Assembly (NCBI RefSeq): GCF_947252345.1
Contig: NZ_CAMXVC010000013.1
Span: forward strand, 1 to 43,157
DNA: 43,157 nucleotides
Direction: 5' to 3'
Source: an uncultured Finegoldia sp.
Lineage (GTDB): Bacteria > Bacillota > Clostridia > Tissierellales > Peptoniphilaceae
Under the pieces are notes generated by a model. That model saw only the letters and a program-made list of their open reading frames with translations. It was not told the origin of the DNA and made no database searches. The translations under genes were made by a program, and so were the position numbers. Within the stretch, counting starts at the first letter, position 1. Every line of letters begins with the position of its first letter. Of the stretch, positions 32,910-40,464 are shown piece by piece.

Positions 32910-34268
32910 ATGAAAAGAAGTTTAACGAAATCGGAAATGTTGACAGTAAGTTTGATGCTGTTCGGGATGTTTTTTGGAGCTGGAAATTTAATATTCCCTC
33001 CAATGTTGGGCAAATTATCGGGAGGAAAGGTTGTTGTTAGTTTATTGTTTTTCTGTGTTACAGCGGTTGTATTTCCTATTTTAGGAGTATTGAGTGTTGC
33101 GAGAACAAAAGGTCTTACCAATTTATCGCGTAAAGTTTCATCTGTTTTTGCATTGATATTTCCTATGCTAATATACTTATCAATAGGTCCTGGCCTTGGA
33201 ATACCAAGAGCGGCAACACTACCATTTGAAATGGCGTTTATGCCATATTTGCCAGAATCATTTAACGTGAACATGGCAAGATTTTTATACACGGTTGTGT
33301 TCTTCTCAGTTGCATATTGGTTGTCATTGAGTCCTAAAAAAATAGTAACTCGTTCAGGAAAATTTTTAACACCTTGTTTGTTGACACTAATAGGATTATT
33401 ATTCGTTGGAGTTATATTCAAAGGCGTTAATATGCCACTAAAACCAACAGAAGCATATATGAACGCACCTCATATAAAAGGATTCTTGGAAGGATACAAC
33501 ACAATGGATACTATCGCAGCGCTTAACTTTGGATTGGTAATAAGCTTGGCGATAAAAGCGATGAATGTTAACGAAGAAAAAGAGGTATTATCTTACACAA
33601 TAAAAGGCGGACTTGTTGCAGGAACATTTTTATTAGTTGTTTACGCTATATTATCATTTGTTGGATATTCAACTGCAGGATTATTCCCTAAAACAACTAA
33701 CGGAGCTGAAATATTGACAAAAGTAACTAATTACACATTTGGTTCGTTCGGAGCTGTTTTATTGGCGTCAATATTCACATTGGCTTGTTTGACAACTTGT
33801 ATAGGACTTATAACTTCAGTTAGCCAATATTTCTACGAATTGACAAACAAAATGACGTACAAAAAATGGGTGACATTGTGGACTTTGACAGCGCTTGTTG
33901 TAGCCAATTTTGGATTGAACACGATATTAAAATTATCTGTACCAGTATTGTCAGCAGTTTATCCTGTAAGTTTGATGTTGATAGTATTGTCATTAAGTGA
34001 AAATATGTTTAACAAATCGACAGCAGTTTACAAATGGACAGCTTACGTTACAGTTTTTGTGAGTGTATTTAGCACAGTTGTAAATACTCTTGAACAAAAC
34101 AACGTAAGAACAGGAGCAGTGAATAATTTCTTGAACAGCTTGCCACTATACCAAGAAGGATTGGTTTGGGTTATACCAGCATTTTTCACAATGTTTGTAG
34201 GTTGTGTTTTGGTTAAAACTTTATCGGAAAAAAACAAAGATTTGAAATTAGAAACAGAAAATCAATAA
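32910..34268 (+). CDS. brnQ: Branched-chain amino acid transporter BrnQ (LIVCS family)
   Basis: A 452-aa cation-coupled importer for leucine, isoleucine and valine with about twelve membrane helices. The N-terminal LFGMFFGAGNLIFPP segment and the GPGLGIPRAATLPFEM segment are typical of the family. It lies directly behind a T-box leader with an isoleucine-type specifier, which supports branched-chain substrates. TAGGAGG ribosome site. It is monocistronic with a strong terminator. Confidence 0.94.
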   Translation: MKRSLTKSEMLTVSLMLFGMFFGAGNLIFPPMLGKLSGGKVVVSLLFFCVTAVVFPILGVLSVARTKGLTNLSRKVSSVFALIFPMLIYLSIGPGLGIPRAATLPFEMAFMPYLPESFNVNMARFLYTVVFFSVAYWLSLSPKKIVTRSGKFLTPCLLTLIGLLFVGVIFKGVNMPLKPTEAYMNAPHIKGFLEGYNTMDTIAALNFGLVISLAIKAMNVNEEKEVLSYTIKGGLVAGTFLLVVYAILSFVGYSTAGLFPKTTNGAEILTKVTNYTFGSFGAVLLASIFTLACLTTCIGLITSVSQYFYELTNKMTYKKWVTLWTLTALVVANFGLNTILKLSVPVLSAVYPVSLMLIVLSLSENMFNKSTAVYKWTAYVTVFVSVFSTVVNTLEQNNVRTGAVNNFLNSLPLYQEGLVWVIPAFFTMFVGCVLVKTLSEKNKDLKLETENQ

Positions 34269-34280
34269 AATAATAAATTC

Positions 34281-34320
34281 AAAAAGCATAATCTTTTTTG
34301 TGGGATTATGCTTTTTGTTT
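34281..34320 (+). terminator. Terminator of brnQ
   Basis: A perfect 13-bp stem (34281-34293 with 34304-34316) runs into Ts. It touches the promoter of the next operon. Confidence 0.88.
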
Positions 34321-34347
34321 GAAAAAATTTATGGTGTATAGGATAAT
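34319..34347 (+). promoter_or_regulatory. Promoter of the chromate-transporter pair
   Basis: -35 TTGAAA (34319-34324), 17-base spacer, -10 GATAAT (34342-34347). Confidence 0.55.
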
Positions 34348-34365
34348 ATTAGATAGGTGATAATT

Positions 34366-34920
34366 TTGAAAAATATTGACTTATTTAAAACTTTACTGAA
34401 AATCAACGCCGTAACATTTGGTGGTGGATACACAATAGTACCTATAATTAGAGATGAGTTCGTTAAAAGAAAAAAAATAATTGACGACGACGAGATGATG
34501 AAAATAATTGCACTTGCACAAAGCTGCCCTGGGGCGATGGCAATTAACACATCAATTTTATTGGGATACAGGATAAACAAAACAAAAGGAGCAATTGCAA
34601 GTGTATTGGCTGCGACTATTCCTTGTTTGGTTATTATTTCGATTGTAAGTTTGATTTACAACAAAATTCACGATAATCCATTTATCAATATGATGCTTAT
34701 TAGTATGAGTGGAGCAATCAGTGCGATATTACTTTTAACTGTTGTTGATTTGGCAAAATCAAACTTGAAAAAAGACAGAGCACTTGGAATTGGAATAATG
34801 ATTTTAGCATTTGTAATGGAATTTGTATTTAACATAAACGTTGCGATAATTTTACTTGCGTGTGCTTGTATAGGAGTAATGTATTCAAAGATTGTAGGTG
34901 GCAAATATGATTTTGATTAA
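34366..34920 (+). CDS. Chromate transporter family protein, first half-size subunit
   Basis: A 184-aa membrane protein of the short-chain ChrA type. The CHR-domain motifs are VTFGGGYTIVPIIRDEF near the N-terminus and SCPGAMAINTSILLGYR. Short ChrA proteins act as pairs encoded in tandem, as here. The family exports chromate or moves other anions; in an anaerobe without chromate exposure the natural substrate is unknown. The start is placed at TTG 34366 (AGGTG 6 bases upstream); GTG 34357 is an alternative. It overlaps the second subunit by 14 bases. Confidence 0.85.
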   Translation: MKNIDLFKTLLKINAVTFGGGYTIVPIIRDEFVKRKKIIDDDEMMKIIALAQSCPGAMAINTSILLGYRINKTKGAIASVLAATIPCLVIISIVSLIYNKIHDNPFINMMLISMSGAISAILLLTVVDLAKSNLKKDRALGIGIMILAFVMEFVFNINVAIILLACACIGVMYSKIVGGKYDFD

Positions 34921-35458
34921 ATTATTTTGGGTATTTTTCAAAGTTGGATTATTTGCTTTTGGTGGGGGATATGCAACGCTTCCTCTTATCACAAATTTTG
35001 TCGTAAATGAAAATCAATGGATTAGTCTTAGAGAATTGACAGATGTACTTACGATTTCTCAAATGACTCCAGGACCAATAGCTATAAATTCCGCGACATT
35101 TGTTGGAATGAAAATAGCTTCTGTGTTGGGAGCTGTAGTTGCTACAACAGGTTTGGTGTTTCCAGCGCTATTAATTCTACTTCCATTGTCTAAGTTGATT
35201 TTCTCCGGAAAAGAATTAAAGTTTTTGGATTATATATTAAAAGGTATCAAACCCGCAGTTGCAGCATTGATATTCATTGCATTTATAGATTTGTTCGAAT
35301 CGGCAGTGTTTAATGGCAAATTCAATTCGACAAATATCAATATTATTGCGGTTATTTCATTTGTTGTTGGATTTGTAATGTATTATAAAAAAGCTTCTAT
35401 CATTAAAATAATCGGAGTTTGTGCAACGCTTGGACTTATATATCAATTTGTAATTTAA
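34907..35458 (+). CDS. Chromate transporter family protein, second half-size subunit
   Basis: A 183-aa partner of the preceding gene with the same CHR signatures: LFAFGGGYATLPLITNF and MTPGPIAINSATFVG. About five or six membrane helices. ATG 34907 has AGGTGG 6 bases upstream, inside the first gene, so the two are translationally coupled. The motif P-G-P-I-A-I-N is a closer match to the family consensus than that of the first subunit, which suggests the subunits are not equivalent. Confidence 0.86.
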   Translation: MILIKLFWVFFKVGLFAFGGGYATLPLITNFVVNENQWISLRELTDVLTISQMTPGPIAINSATFVGMKIASVLGAVVATTGLVFPALLILLPLSKLIFSGKELKFLDYILKGIKPAVAALIFIAFIDLFESAVFNGKFNSTNINIIAVISFVVGFVMYYKKASIIKIIGVCATLGLIYQFVI

Positions 35459-35484
35459 AAAAAGCCTCAATATGAGGCTTTTTG
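35457..35484. terminator. Bidirectional terminator
   Basis: The stem AAAAAGCCTCA/TGAGGCTTTTT (35459-35469 with 35473-35483) has T-runs on both strands. It serves the chromate pair (+) and the convergent ABC permease (-). Confidence 0.88.
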
Positions 35485-35488
35485 TCGT

Positions 35489-36325
35489 TTAAATATCTAT
35501 TGAATTGTCCATCATTTTTATCGACGCTTGGTATAATCCAAGTCCTGTCAATATCCAAATAATAATGCTTGAAATAGGTATTCCCATCAATTTTGTGAAT
35601 GTGTTCATTGTAATTGTATCTGAATGTTTCAGCGTTATTAATTCGCTGGCATTTACAATTCCTTTACCTACATAAGAAATAAGGTAAGGGAATCTTGTGA
35701 ATATTTCTTGGTCGATTAGTGATATAACCACATTAATTACAATCATAATTATAATCCATGAGTAACCAGTTCGATTAGATGGGAACAATGATTTTGTGGC
35801 AACTATGGAAAAATACATTACAATATATCCAATAAATGAATTTGCAATAAAGCTTACAGTCAAAATTATAAACGTAAATGGAGAAACAGTAAAGTACGCA
35901 TTGTCAAGCGCCAATTTAATAATTTCTAAGAATTTCGATTCACCGACAAAATACATTCCCAAAAAGTTTATCAACGTGAATGATATCGCAAATATAACTG
36001 TCCAAATAAGTGCAAATAAAATCTTGCTCAATATTATGTCGTTGCTTTTAACTGGAAGAGTGAACATCAAATATCCCCTGTCGGAATAGTAATCGCGTCT
36101 AAAAATCATGACAATTTGTACAGTCAATGCCAAGAAACTTCCGAATACTGCCAAGCAACACAAAAGAAGTAAAAGCATTTCTACAAAACCAAGTCGGTCG
36201 GGTCTATTGATTAATGAATTTTTGAATAACAAGTACAAGATGCTATTTCCAAACAATCCAACAAATAGAGATATTAAGCATAATTTAATGTTGTTTTTTA
36301 AATCGTGTTTTAATAATTTAAGCAT
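35489..36325 (-). CDS. ABC exporter permease of the YtrA-type operon
   Basis: A 278-aa protein with about six to seven membrane helices, for example the segment ILYLLF near residue 30 and a C-terminal helix at ISSIIIWILTGLGL. It lacks any soluble domain. It overlaps the ATPase gene by eight bases. In GntR(YtrA)-ABC operons such permeases export unknown compounds and respond to cell-wall antibiotics in Bacillus (family knowledge). The substrate here is unknown. Confidence 0.8.
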   Translation of the reverse strand: MLKLLKHDLKNNIKLCLISLFVGLFGNSILYLLFKNSLINRPDRLGFVEMLLLLLCCLAVFGSFLALTVQIVMIFRRDYYSDRGYLMFTLPVKSNDIILSKILFALIWTVIFAISFTLINFLGMYFVGESKFLEIIKLALDNAYFTVSPFTFIILTVSFIANSFIGYIVMYFSIVATKSLFPSNRTGYSWIIIMIVINVVISLIDQEIFTRFPYLISYVGKGIVNASELITLKHSDTITMNTFTKLMGIPISSIIIWILTGLGLYQASIKMMDNSIDI

Positions 36326-37022
36326 GTTTACCTCCGAATATTTGTTTATATATGTCTTCTATGCTGCAATTGTACTGTCTTCTCAGATTTTCAACGCTGT
36401 CGTCTAATTCCACAGAACCTCTGTTGAGCATAATTACTCTGTCGAAAATTCTCTCGATATCCCTAACCAAGTGAGTAGTAATTACAAGAGTGGAGTCAGG
36501 GTCAATGTTGTCAATTATTGCATCCAAAATCTGTTCACGAGCAACCGGGTCAACTCCTGCGATTGGCTCGTCAATGATGAAAAGCTTAGCATGACGCGAC
36601 AACACGAGTGCCAAATTCAATTTTTCGGTCATTCCTTTTGACAAATCGCCAATCTTCATTTTCTTTTCCAATTGCATTTGCATTATGAATTTGGAAAATT
36701 TTTTGCTGTCAAAATCCGAGTAAAAATCTTCGAATAGGGATTGAGTTTGCAAAATGGACAGATTGGGGTCTAGGAAAAATCTGTCGGGAAGATAACTTAC
36801 AAATTCTTTTGTTTTGTAATCAACTTTTTGCGAGTCAATCGTAACTTCGCCTTCAAATTTTTTGATAATCCCCGCAATTATTTTTATTAAAGTTGATTTG
36901 CCAGAACCATTTGGTCCCAATAAACCAATAACCTCTCCCTTTTCAGCTGTAAATGAAACATCTTTTAATGCTTGCTTGCTGCCGTAGTTTTTCGTCAGGT
37001 TTTTTATTTCAAGTACGCTCAT
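36318..37022 (-). CDS. ABC exporter ATP-binding protein of the YtrA-type operon
   Basis: A 234-aa ATPase with Walker A GPNGSGKST, signature LSKGM (lysine in place of the first glycine of SGG, common in this group) and Walker B LFIIDEPIAGVD. ATG 37022 overlaps the regulator stop as ATGA and has AAGGTGG upstream; a GTG nine bases earlier is in frame but lacks support. It pairs with the downstream permease. Confidence 0.87.
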   Translation of the reverse strand: MSVLEIKNLTKNYGSKQALKDVSFTAEKGEVIGLLGPNGSGKSTLIKIIAGIIKKFEGEVTIDSQKVDYKTKEFVSYLPDRFFLDPNLSILQTQSLFEDFYSDFDSKKFSKFIMQMQLEKKMKIGDLSKGMTEKLNLALVLSRHAKLFIIDEPIAGVDPVAREQILDAIIDNIDPDSTLVITTHLVRDIERIFDRVIMLNRGSVELDDSVENLRRQYNCSIEDIYKQIFGGKHA

Positions 37023-37375
37023 TTTTTCCACCTTTCATCAATAAGTTCTATTATTTTATCTTTTGGAATGTTCGTTTGATACATTTCGTTCAAGAAATCG
37101 TCTACTAATTCTAGTGCGACGTCAGTCCTCAATTTTTTTAATTTATCCTCATCTACATCTACAAATGAACCTAGGCCTCTTTTGCTCATTGTCACTCCCA
37201 ATGATTCTAATTCTTGATAAGCGCGCTGAACAGTGTTGGGATTGACATCCAATTCCTTAGCTGTCTCTCTTACAGAAGGAATCTTGTCAGAGGTTTTCAA
37301 TTCTTTTCTGATTATTTTGTACTTAAAATAATCTACAATTTGAATGTAAATGGGCTTGTTATTATCAAATTGCAT
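37019..37375 (-). CDS. GntR family regulator, YtrA subfamily
   Basis: A 118-aa repressor. The N-terminal winged-helix is seen in IYIQIVDYFKYKIIRKELK, KIPSVRETAKELDVNPNTVQ and AYQELESLG, with a wing ending RGLGSFV. The short C-terminal tail (about 45 residues, no FCD or UTRA domain) marks the YtrA subfamily. It probably represses its own ABC operon, which follows with an ATGA overlap. The start is ATG 37375 with AAAGGAG before it; the frame is open further upstream without a ribosome site. A clear promoter lies at 37406-37434. Confidence 0.88.
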   Translation of the reverse strand: MQFDNNKPIYIQIVDYFKYKIIRKELKTSDKIPSVRETAKELDVNPNTVQRAYQELESLGVTMSKRGLGSFVDVDEDKLKKLRTDVALELVDDFLNEMYQTNIPKDKIIELIDERWKK

Positions 37376-37405
37376 TTTTGCTCCTTTCTCGTCTGTTCTA
37401 TATAA

Positions 37406-37434
37406 ATAATACACCGCTACAATTTAAAAGTCAA
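37406..37434 (-). promoter_or_regulatory. Promoter of the GntR-ABC operon
   Basis: Minus strand -35 TTGACT (37429-37434), 17-base spacer, -10 TATTAT (37406-37411). It begins two bases past the stop codon of the upstream decarboxylase-family gene. Confidence 0.75.
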
Positions 37435-37435
37435 G

Positions 37436-38680
37436 TTATTTTAATAAAATATTTACTTTTTTTGAAGATAATTTATTTAATTCATCGACTTGTTCTTGGT
37501 TAATCGTAGAGTTTTTCTTAGCGAAAATCTTTCCTGGTGGATAAATCACGATGTCGTTGTAGATTTTTTTGTTTAGCAAATAATCGTACGTTTTGTATAT
37601 TTTTGTAGAGTCTGATTTTTTATATGAACGAAGGGCTTCCAGCAAGATTTCGAAATCTTTTTTCTCATCGGCAATCGTTGAAATCAATACGAGGTTTTTG
37701 TCGTCGAACATCTCAATATAAATTCCATTTCTTATCAAATGTTCATTGACATCGCTAGGATTGTCGCATTCAAGCACAATCCTTGTAAAATCCCTCTTGC
37801 AGTTTTTCTGAATGGGGGATTTTTTGATATAGTCCAAGCCTTCAATCTCTTTGTAAAACCATTTAATTGTCTCCTTTAATTCAGAATATTTATTTTCGTT
37901 CTCACTGCAGTAATCAATCGCAAATTCAATTGAACTCATAAAAATATACGACGGGGAAGATGTCATAATCATTTGAAGATTGCTTATAGTTTTATCTATC
38001 AATTCATCATCGCAGTTGAAATTAATCGCAGCAGTTTGCGTGAATGCAGGCATTGTTTTGTGATATGAATTGATGGAAATATCACAACCCAATTGCATTG
38101 CATTTTCGTCGAAAAAGTCCAAGGCGAAATGCGTTCCGTGAGCTTCGTCGACGATTATCGTGATATTTTTCTCGTGACAATAAGCTACAAGCTTGTCGAT
38201 TGGCTGATAAATCCCATAATAATTGGGGCGAGTGATGAGAACGGCTTTGATGGAGGAATCTTTTTTTAAATTTCCTACCAAAACATCTTGCTCACATACA
38301 CCATCGCAGTCTATCTCCACGGACTTTCCACGAGCGAGTCGAACGCCGTTGATGACAGATTTGTGGCAATTTTTCTCAACCAGAATTTTATCATTTTCAT
38401 TTAATACGCTCATTATACTTGCTATTATTCCAGACGTTGAGCCATTGACAAGATACATTGATTTTTTTGCATGCGAAAAAAGGGCAAGATTATCCCTGCC
38501 CTCAGCTATAATATTATTTGCATGGTACAAATCATCCGTATCGGATAATTCCGTCACATCAATCTTTAAAATATTTTCAAGAAAATCGCTGATTTCATTT
38601 ATTTTTTTGCCCTTGTGACCAGGCATATGAAAGCTAACTTTTTCATTTCTATTTACAAGATTATCATACAAACTACGCAT
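37436..38680 (-). CDS. Orn/Lys/Arg decarboxylase family PLP enzyme
   Basis: A 414-aa fold-type I PLP enzyme. Seen: HMPGHKGKK near residue 18, the cofactor-binding DEAHGTH (178-184), and the PLP lysine K208 in SINSYHKTMPAFTQTA. It is shorter than classical lysine or arginine decarboxylases and resembles the YaaO/SpeA-like group, so the substrate (arginine, lysine or ornithine) cannot be fixed. It overlaps the SCIFF maturase gene by eight bases. Whether it has anything to do with the peptide or only shares the transcript is unknown. No terminator is seen before the next promoter. Confidence 0.85.
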   Translation of the reverse strand: MRSLYDNLVNRNEKVSFHMPGHKGKKINEISDFLENILKIDVTELSDTDDLYHANNIIAEGRDNLALFSHAKKSMYLVNGSTSGIIASIMSVLNENDKILVEKNCHKSVINGVRLARGKSVEIDCDGVCEQDVLVGNLKKDSSIKAVLITRPNYYGIYQPIDKLVAYCHEKNITIIVDEAHGTHFALDFFDENAMQLGCDISINSYHKTMPAFTQTAAINFNCDDELIDKTISNLQMIMTSSPSYIFMSSIEFAIDYCSENENKYSELKETIKWFYKEIEGLDYIKKSPIQKNCKRDFTRIVLECDNPSDVNEHLIRNGIYIEMFDDKNLVLISTIADEKKDFEILLEALRSYKKSDSTKIYKTYDYLLNKKIYNDIVIYPPGKIFAKKNSTINQEQVDELNKLSSKKVNILLK

Positions 38681-40031
38681 TCAACATTTTCTCCACTTCT
38701 ACCATAATCGCACATTCGGTACGTTTCTTTTGCATTGCACATCCCAACTCGTATGGTTTGTAAATGTCGTGGTTAAAATTGTACGCATTTGCATGGCAAC
38801 CACCTGAACAGTAGAATTTGCACCAGCAATTTTTGCAATCGTCTTTTGTAAATACATGGCAATGCAAAAATTCTTGACGCATATCTTCTGGTAAAGTCAA
38901 ATTTTCATCTAAAATATTGCCCATTTTGAACTTTTCGTTGCCGACAAATTGGTGACAAGGATAGATATCTCCCTCTGGTGTCACCGCAACGTATTCGCAA
39001 CCTGCTCCGCAACCTTGCATTCTTTTAATTACACAAGGACCTTGAGTCAAATCGACCATAAAATGGAAGAATTTGAAGTTTGAACCATTGACTTGGTCTT
39101 TTGCATAACACACAGCTAATTTTTCGTATTCATTTAAAACAGTGTCCAAATCTTCCTTAGTAATAGCGTAATCATCATAATCACTGTCTACAACGGGTTC
39201 GATACTCGACAATTCAAATCCCAAATCCTTGAAGTGTTTCACATCTTCTGAAAAATCCAAATTCTTCTTAGTGAAAGTACCCCTTACGTAATAGTACTTT
39301 CCTTTCCTACCTTTGATGAGTTTTTGCATCTTTGGAACGATAATATCATAAGAACCCTTGTCGTTCAAAGTTTTTCTCATATTATCGTTGACAGATTTTC
39401 TACCGTCAAGACTGAGAACGACATTGTGCATATTTTCGTTGATAAAATCAATTTTCTTGTCGTCCAACAAAACGCCGTTAGTAGTGATTGTGAATCTGAA
39501 TTTCTTACCTTTTTCATCGGCTATTTCGTTGCCGTATTTTACTAATTTTTTTACAAGCTCGAAATCCATTAAAGGCTCTCCACCGAAGAAATCAACTTCC
39601 AAGAATTTTCTCGAACCGCTGTTGTCCACCAAATATTTCAAAGCTTTCTTGCCGACTTCTTCAGTCATATAAGCTTTGTGCCCGCCGAAATCTCCTTGTG
39701 AAGCGAAACAATATTCGCACTTCAAGTTGCAATCGTGAACAACGTGAAGGCACATCGCCTTTAGCACAGGTTCTCTCTTTTTGAAATCTTCAATGTGAAG
39801 ATAATCATCCGATGAAAAAAGCATATTAGCCTTTTCCAATTCTCCAATTTCATTGATAGAATCTCTGACAGATTCTTCAGGGTATTGAGGTAATTTTTCC
39901 ACTATCTCATCTGCACTCAAATTTTTGTAATAATCAAGTACATCGTAACTTATGTCGTCAAAAACATGGACACTTCCACCGTTTACATCCAAAACAATGT
40001 TGTGACCATTCATTTTGTATTTATGTATCAT
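38673..40031 (-). CDS. scfB: SCIFF radical-SAM maturase (ranthipeptide synthase)
   Basis: A 452-aa radical-SAM/SPASM enzyme that forms cysteine thioether bonds in the SCIFF peptide. An N-terminal ~85-residue region fits a RiPP recognition element. The radical-SAM cysteines are C101, C105 and C108 (CNLKCEYC). The C-terminal SPASM region is cysteine rich: GCGAGCEYVAVTPEGDIYPC, then CKNCWCKFYCSGGCHAN, then a C near the end. The SCIFF type is recognised from the partner peptide and the overall sequence (compare CteB). It has its own promoter at 40058-40086 as well as read-through from the peptide gene. It overlaps the decarboxylase-family gene. Confidence 0.93.
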   Translation of the reverse strand: MIHKYKMNGHNIVLDVNGGSVHVFDDISYDVLDYYKNLSADEIVEKLPQYPEESVRDSINEIGELEKANMLFSSDDYLHIEDFKKREPVLKAMCLHVVHDCNLKCEYCFASQGDFGGHKAYMTEEVGKKALKYLVDNSGSRKFLEVDFFGGEPLMDFELVKKLVKYGNEIADEKGKKFRFTITTNGVLLDDKKIDFINENMHNVVLSLDGRKSVNDNMRKTLNDKGSYDIIVPKMQKLIKGRKGKYYYVRGTFTKKNLDFSEDVKHFKDLGFELSSIEPVVDSDYDDYAITKEDLDTVLNEYEKLAVCYAKDQVNGSNFKFFHFMVDLTQGPCVIKRMQGCGAGCEYVAVTPEGDIYPCHQFVGNEKFKMGNILDENLTLPEDMRQEFLHCHVFTKDDCKNCWCKFYCSGGCHANAYNFNHDIYKPYELGCAMQKKRTECAIMVEVEKMLNA

Positions 40032-40057
40032 ATAATTCTCCTTTCAGCTACCGTACT

Positions 40058-40086
40058 ATTTTATAGAAAATTCCGAATTAAGTCAA
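40058..40086 (-). promoter_or_regulatory. Promoter of the SCIFF maturase gene
   Basis: Minus strand -35 TTGACT (40081-40086), 17-base spacer, -10 TAAAAT (40058-40063). The -35 abuts the T-tract of the hairpin that ends the precursor transcript. Confidence 0.65.
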
Positions 40087-40120
40087 TAAAAAACGAAAAC
40101 CACTCGAAAGAGTGGCGTTT
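40084..40120 (-). terminator. Hairpin between SCIFF precursor and maturase genes
   Basis: The minus-strand stem CCACTC/GAGTGG (40110-40115 with 40100-40105) plus outer AAACG/CGTTT pairs is followed by TTTTCGTTTTTT. It is probably a terminator or attenuator that makes the precursor more abundant than the enzyme. Confidence 0.7.
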
Positions 40121-40183
40121 GTTTAATAATCTCATAGCTGACTTTCGTACTCTAATGAGTTCAAAATCATTATGTAAACAAGA

Positions 40184-40333
40184 TTATCTATTTTCGTTTT
40201 CGCATTCTTGGTTAGCAACTGTGCAAGAAGTTTTGCAAGCTGATTGGCAAGATGTTTGACATTCACCACAACCACCTTTGCAAGCTGATTCTTTCAAAGT
40301 GTTAGGTGTCAAAGTTTTAATATGTTTTTCCAT
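40184..40333 (-). CDS. scfA: SCIFF ranthipeptide precursor
   Basis: A 49-aa peptide, too short for routine gene finding. It begins MEKHIKTLTPNTLKESAC and contains GGCGECQTSCQSACKTSCTV, the SCIFF core, ending in NQECENENR. Cysteines fall at 18, 22, 25, 29, 33, 37 and 44, which is seven rather than the six of the family name. The maturase links Cys to Thr or other residues by thioether bonds; TSCTV is the best known crosslinked region. ATG 40333 has GAGGTG 6 bases upstream, and an extended -10 (TGATATAAT) precedes it. The peptide's function is unknown in any organism, though related peptides act in signalling. Confidence 0.94.
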   Translation of the reverse strand: MEKHIKTLTPNTLKESACKGGCGECQTSCQSACKTSCTVANQECENENR

Positions 40334-40351
40334 AATATTCACCTCAAAGTT

Positions 40352-40360
40352 ATTATATCA
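40352..40360 (-). promoter_or_regulatory. Extended -10 promoter of the SCIFF precursor gene
   Basis: Minus strand TGATATAAT (TG-n-TATAAT); weak -35. It gives a leader of only about 12-15 bases. Confidence 0.6.
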
Positions 40361-40414
40361 CAAAATCGAAAAAAATGTGGAAATAAAATTTGAAATGGAT
40401 AATCAAAAAAAATA

Positions 40415-40443
40415 TTGAATAAAAATAAAATTGATGATATATT
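40415..40443 (+). promoter_or_regulatory. Promoter of the ABC exporter gene
   Basis: -35 TTGAAT (40415-40420), 17-base spacer, -10 TATATT (40438-40443). It diverges from the SCIFF promoter. Confidence 0.65.
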
Positions 40444-40464
40444 AATTAAAAAGGGGAGAGCAAA

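Noticed and set aside
32897..33421. Minus-strand open frame of 174 codons inside brnQ
   Set aside because: It is an antisense shadow of the transporter with repeated Asn/Thr/Lys composition; no ribosome site or promoter.
36108..36407. Plus-strand open frames over the YtrA-type permease gene
   Set aside because: They are low-complexity shadows of the membrane protein and ATPase genes.
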